A DNA stretch of 5,699 nucleotides from JBGVMW01 sp045125095 (GTDB lineage Bacteria > Bacillota > Clostridia > Lachnospirales > Lachnospiraceae), in contig JBGVMW010000042.1 in the NCBI GenBank assembly GCA_045125095.1, forward strand, positions 1 to 5,699, in the 5' to 3' direction. Shown piece after piece: positions 5,264-5,699 of the stretch; the stretch's first letter is position 1; the number at the start of each line of letters is the position of its first letter. The translations under genes and the position numbers were made by a program. Under the pieces are notes generated by a model. It ran no database searches. It was not told where the DNA came from and saw only the letters and a list, made by a program, of their open reading frames with translations.

Positions 5264-5500
5264 ATGATTTCGTACGAACCTTTGTTTGAAACATTAAAAA
5301 AGCGAAATATTTCAATTTATAAACTCATAAACACTTACCATATCAGCCGCGGAACAATTGATAACCTTAAGCATAACCGCAGCATTACTATGTCCAGCCT
5401 CAATCAGCTTATGGAAACCTTGGGAATCACCGATATTACTGAAGTGATACGCTATACTCCTGACACTACAGACACTCCTGATGAATCTGATATGAAATAG
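5264..5500 (+). CDS. small Xre/Cro-family helix-turn-helix regulator
   Basis: This 78-residue DNA-binding protein consists of little more than one Cro/C1-type helix-turn-helix domain (residues 6-64). The pattern NISIYKLINTYHISRGTIDNL places the first two helices and the recognition helix at about 16-36. NRSITMSSLNQLMETLGI then covers the last two helices (38-55). The tail 65-78 is short, acidic and repetitive (DTTDTPDESD). It resembles the compact YozG-like Xre regulators of Firmicutes, which usually act as dimeric repressors. The start is well fixed: AAAGGAGG (5248-5255) lies eight bases before the ATG. It is divergent from the tethered sigma gene and preceded by the 18-bp repeat array, a natural place for it to bind. 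It could therefore regulate itself, the sigma gene, or both, although this is only suggested by position. No clear terminator follows. Confidence 0.9.
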   Translation: MISYEPLFETLKKRNISIYKLINTYHISRGTIDNLKHNRSITMSSLNQLMETLGITDITEVIRYTPDTTDTPDESDMK

Positions 5501-5567
5501 TCCAATGTATCATCAAAAAAATTTTTATCAACATTTTATGCCTATAGACACAATTTAACCTGAATTA

Positions 5568-5586
5568 TTCACCGTTGTACGGTGAA
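5568..5586. other. perfect 8-bp dyad, possible operator
   Basis: TTCACCGT (5568-5575) and ACGGTGAA (5579-5586) are perfect inverted arms around TGT. No T-tract follows on either strand, so it is not an intrinsic terminator. It lies in the 199-base stretch after the Xre gene, in which I see no coding region, about 85 bases before a probable plus-strand promoter. A protein-binding site is possible but nothing ties it to a particular regulator. Confidence 0.35.
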
Positions 5587-5671
5587 ATCGGCTCAAAGTC
5601 ACAAAGTTACTGTGTTTAAACTGTTTATTGCATTTCATTTGTTAAGTGAATAGAAAAAGAGCATCCAGTTG

Positions 5672-5680
5672 TGGTAAAAT
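5672..5680 (+). promoter_or_regulatory. probable extended -10 promoter of a gene right of the window
   Basis: TGGTAAAAT (5672-5680) fits the extended -10 form TG-n-TAnaaT for the vegetative sigma factor. The bases at the -35 distance (about 5652-5657, AGAAAA) do not resemble TTGACA, which extended -10 promoters tolerate. The transcript would start near 5687-5690 and leave the window. No gene is visible at the right edge. Confidence 0.4.
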
Positions 5681-5699
5681 TAAGGTGTCGAATCTTAAA

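Noticed and set aside
5044..5289. Plus-strand open frame of 81 codons with FFGN-like peptide repeats
   Set aside because: It has no ribosome binding site, overlaps the sigma promoter and the start of the Xre gene, and its peptide repeats are simply the 18-bp DNA repeat read in one frame.

Overview
The window is AT-rich and uses strong AGGAG-type Shine-Dalgarno sites. Together with a lipobox protein, a bacterial Ig-like (BIG2) surface protein, an ECF sigma factor and a class I cyclic-di-GMP riboswitch, this points to a Gram-positive Firmicute. A gut clostridium of the Lachnospiraceae type is likely; that placement is inferred from style and gene families, not from a marker gene.

Six genes run on the minus strand, so in transcription order the window reads right to left. 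First is a 563-residue ECF sigma factor with a C-terminal membrane anchor and two outward-facing beta-rich repeats (4989-3298). Next come two small two-helix membrane proteins (3216-2872 and 2859-2224). These are followed by a small repeat-containing protein of unknown function (2136-1618), a lipoprotein (1600-920), a cyclic-di-GMP-I riboswitch with its terminator (892-763), and a secreted protein with two BIG2 domains (746-120). Each unit sits close behind the last, and no clear terminator appears between them except the riboswitch-controlled one. On the plus strand, divergent from the sigma gene, lies a small Xre-type repressor gene (5264-5500).

The most striking signal is regulatory. The sigma gene, the two-gene membrane unit and the small-protein/lipoprotein unit each begin with the same bipartite element: ATAAAAC plus a T-tract, then GAACT. 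In all three copies the gap between the C and the G is exactly 17 bases. This has the layout of ECF promoters (an AAC -35 core, a T-tract and a short -10). The simplest reading is that the membrane-tethered sigma factor transcribes its own gene and the two downstream units, forming a local regulon for envelope proteins.

The last gene adds a second input. Its leader folds as a cyclic-di-GMP-I aptamer followed by an intrinsic terminator whose T-tract touches the ribosome binding site. An alternative pairing between the aptamer 3' end and the terminator suggests an OFF switch. Because the riboswitch starts 27 bases after the lipoprotein stop codon, transcripts made by the sigma factor could run through it. 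The surface protein would then depend both on an envelope signal and on low cyclic-di-GMP.

The 196-base gap between the sigma promoter and the Xre gene holds an 18-bp-period tandem repeat. The right-hand 199 bases hold no gene that I can see, only a small dyad and a probable extended -10 promoter leaving the window.
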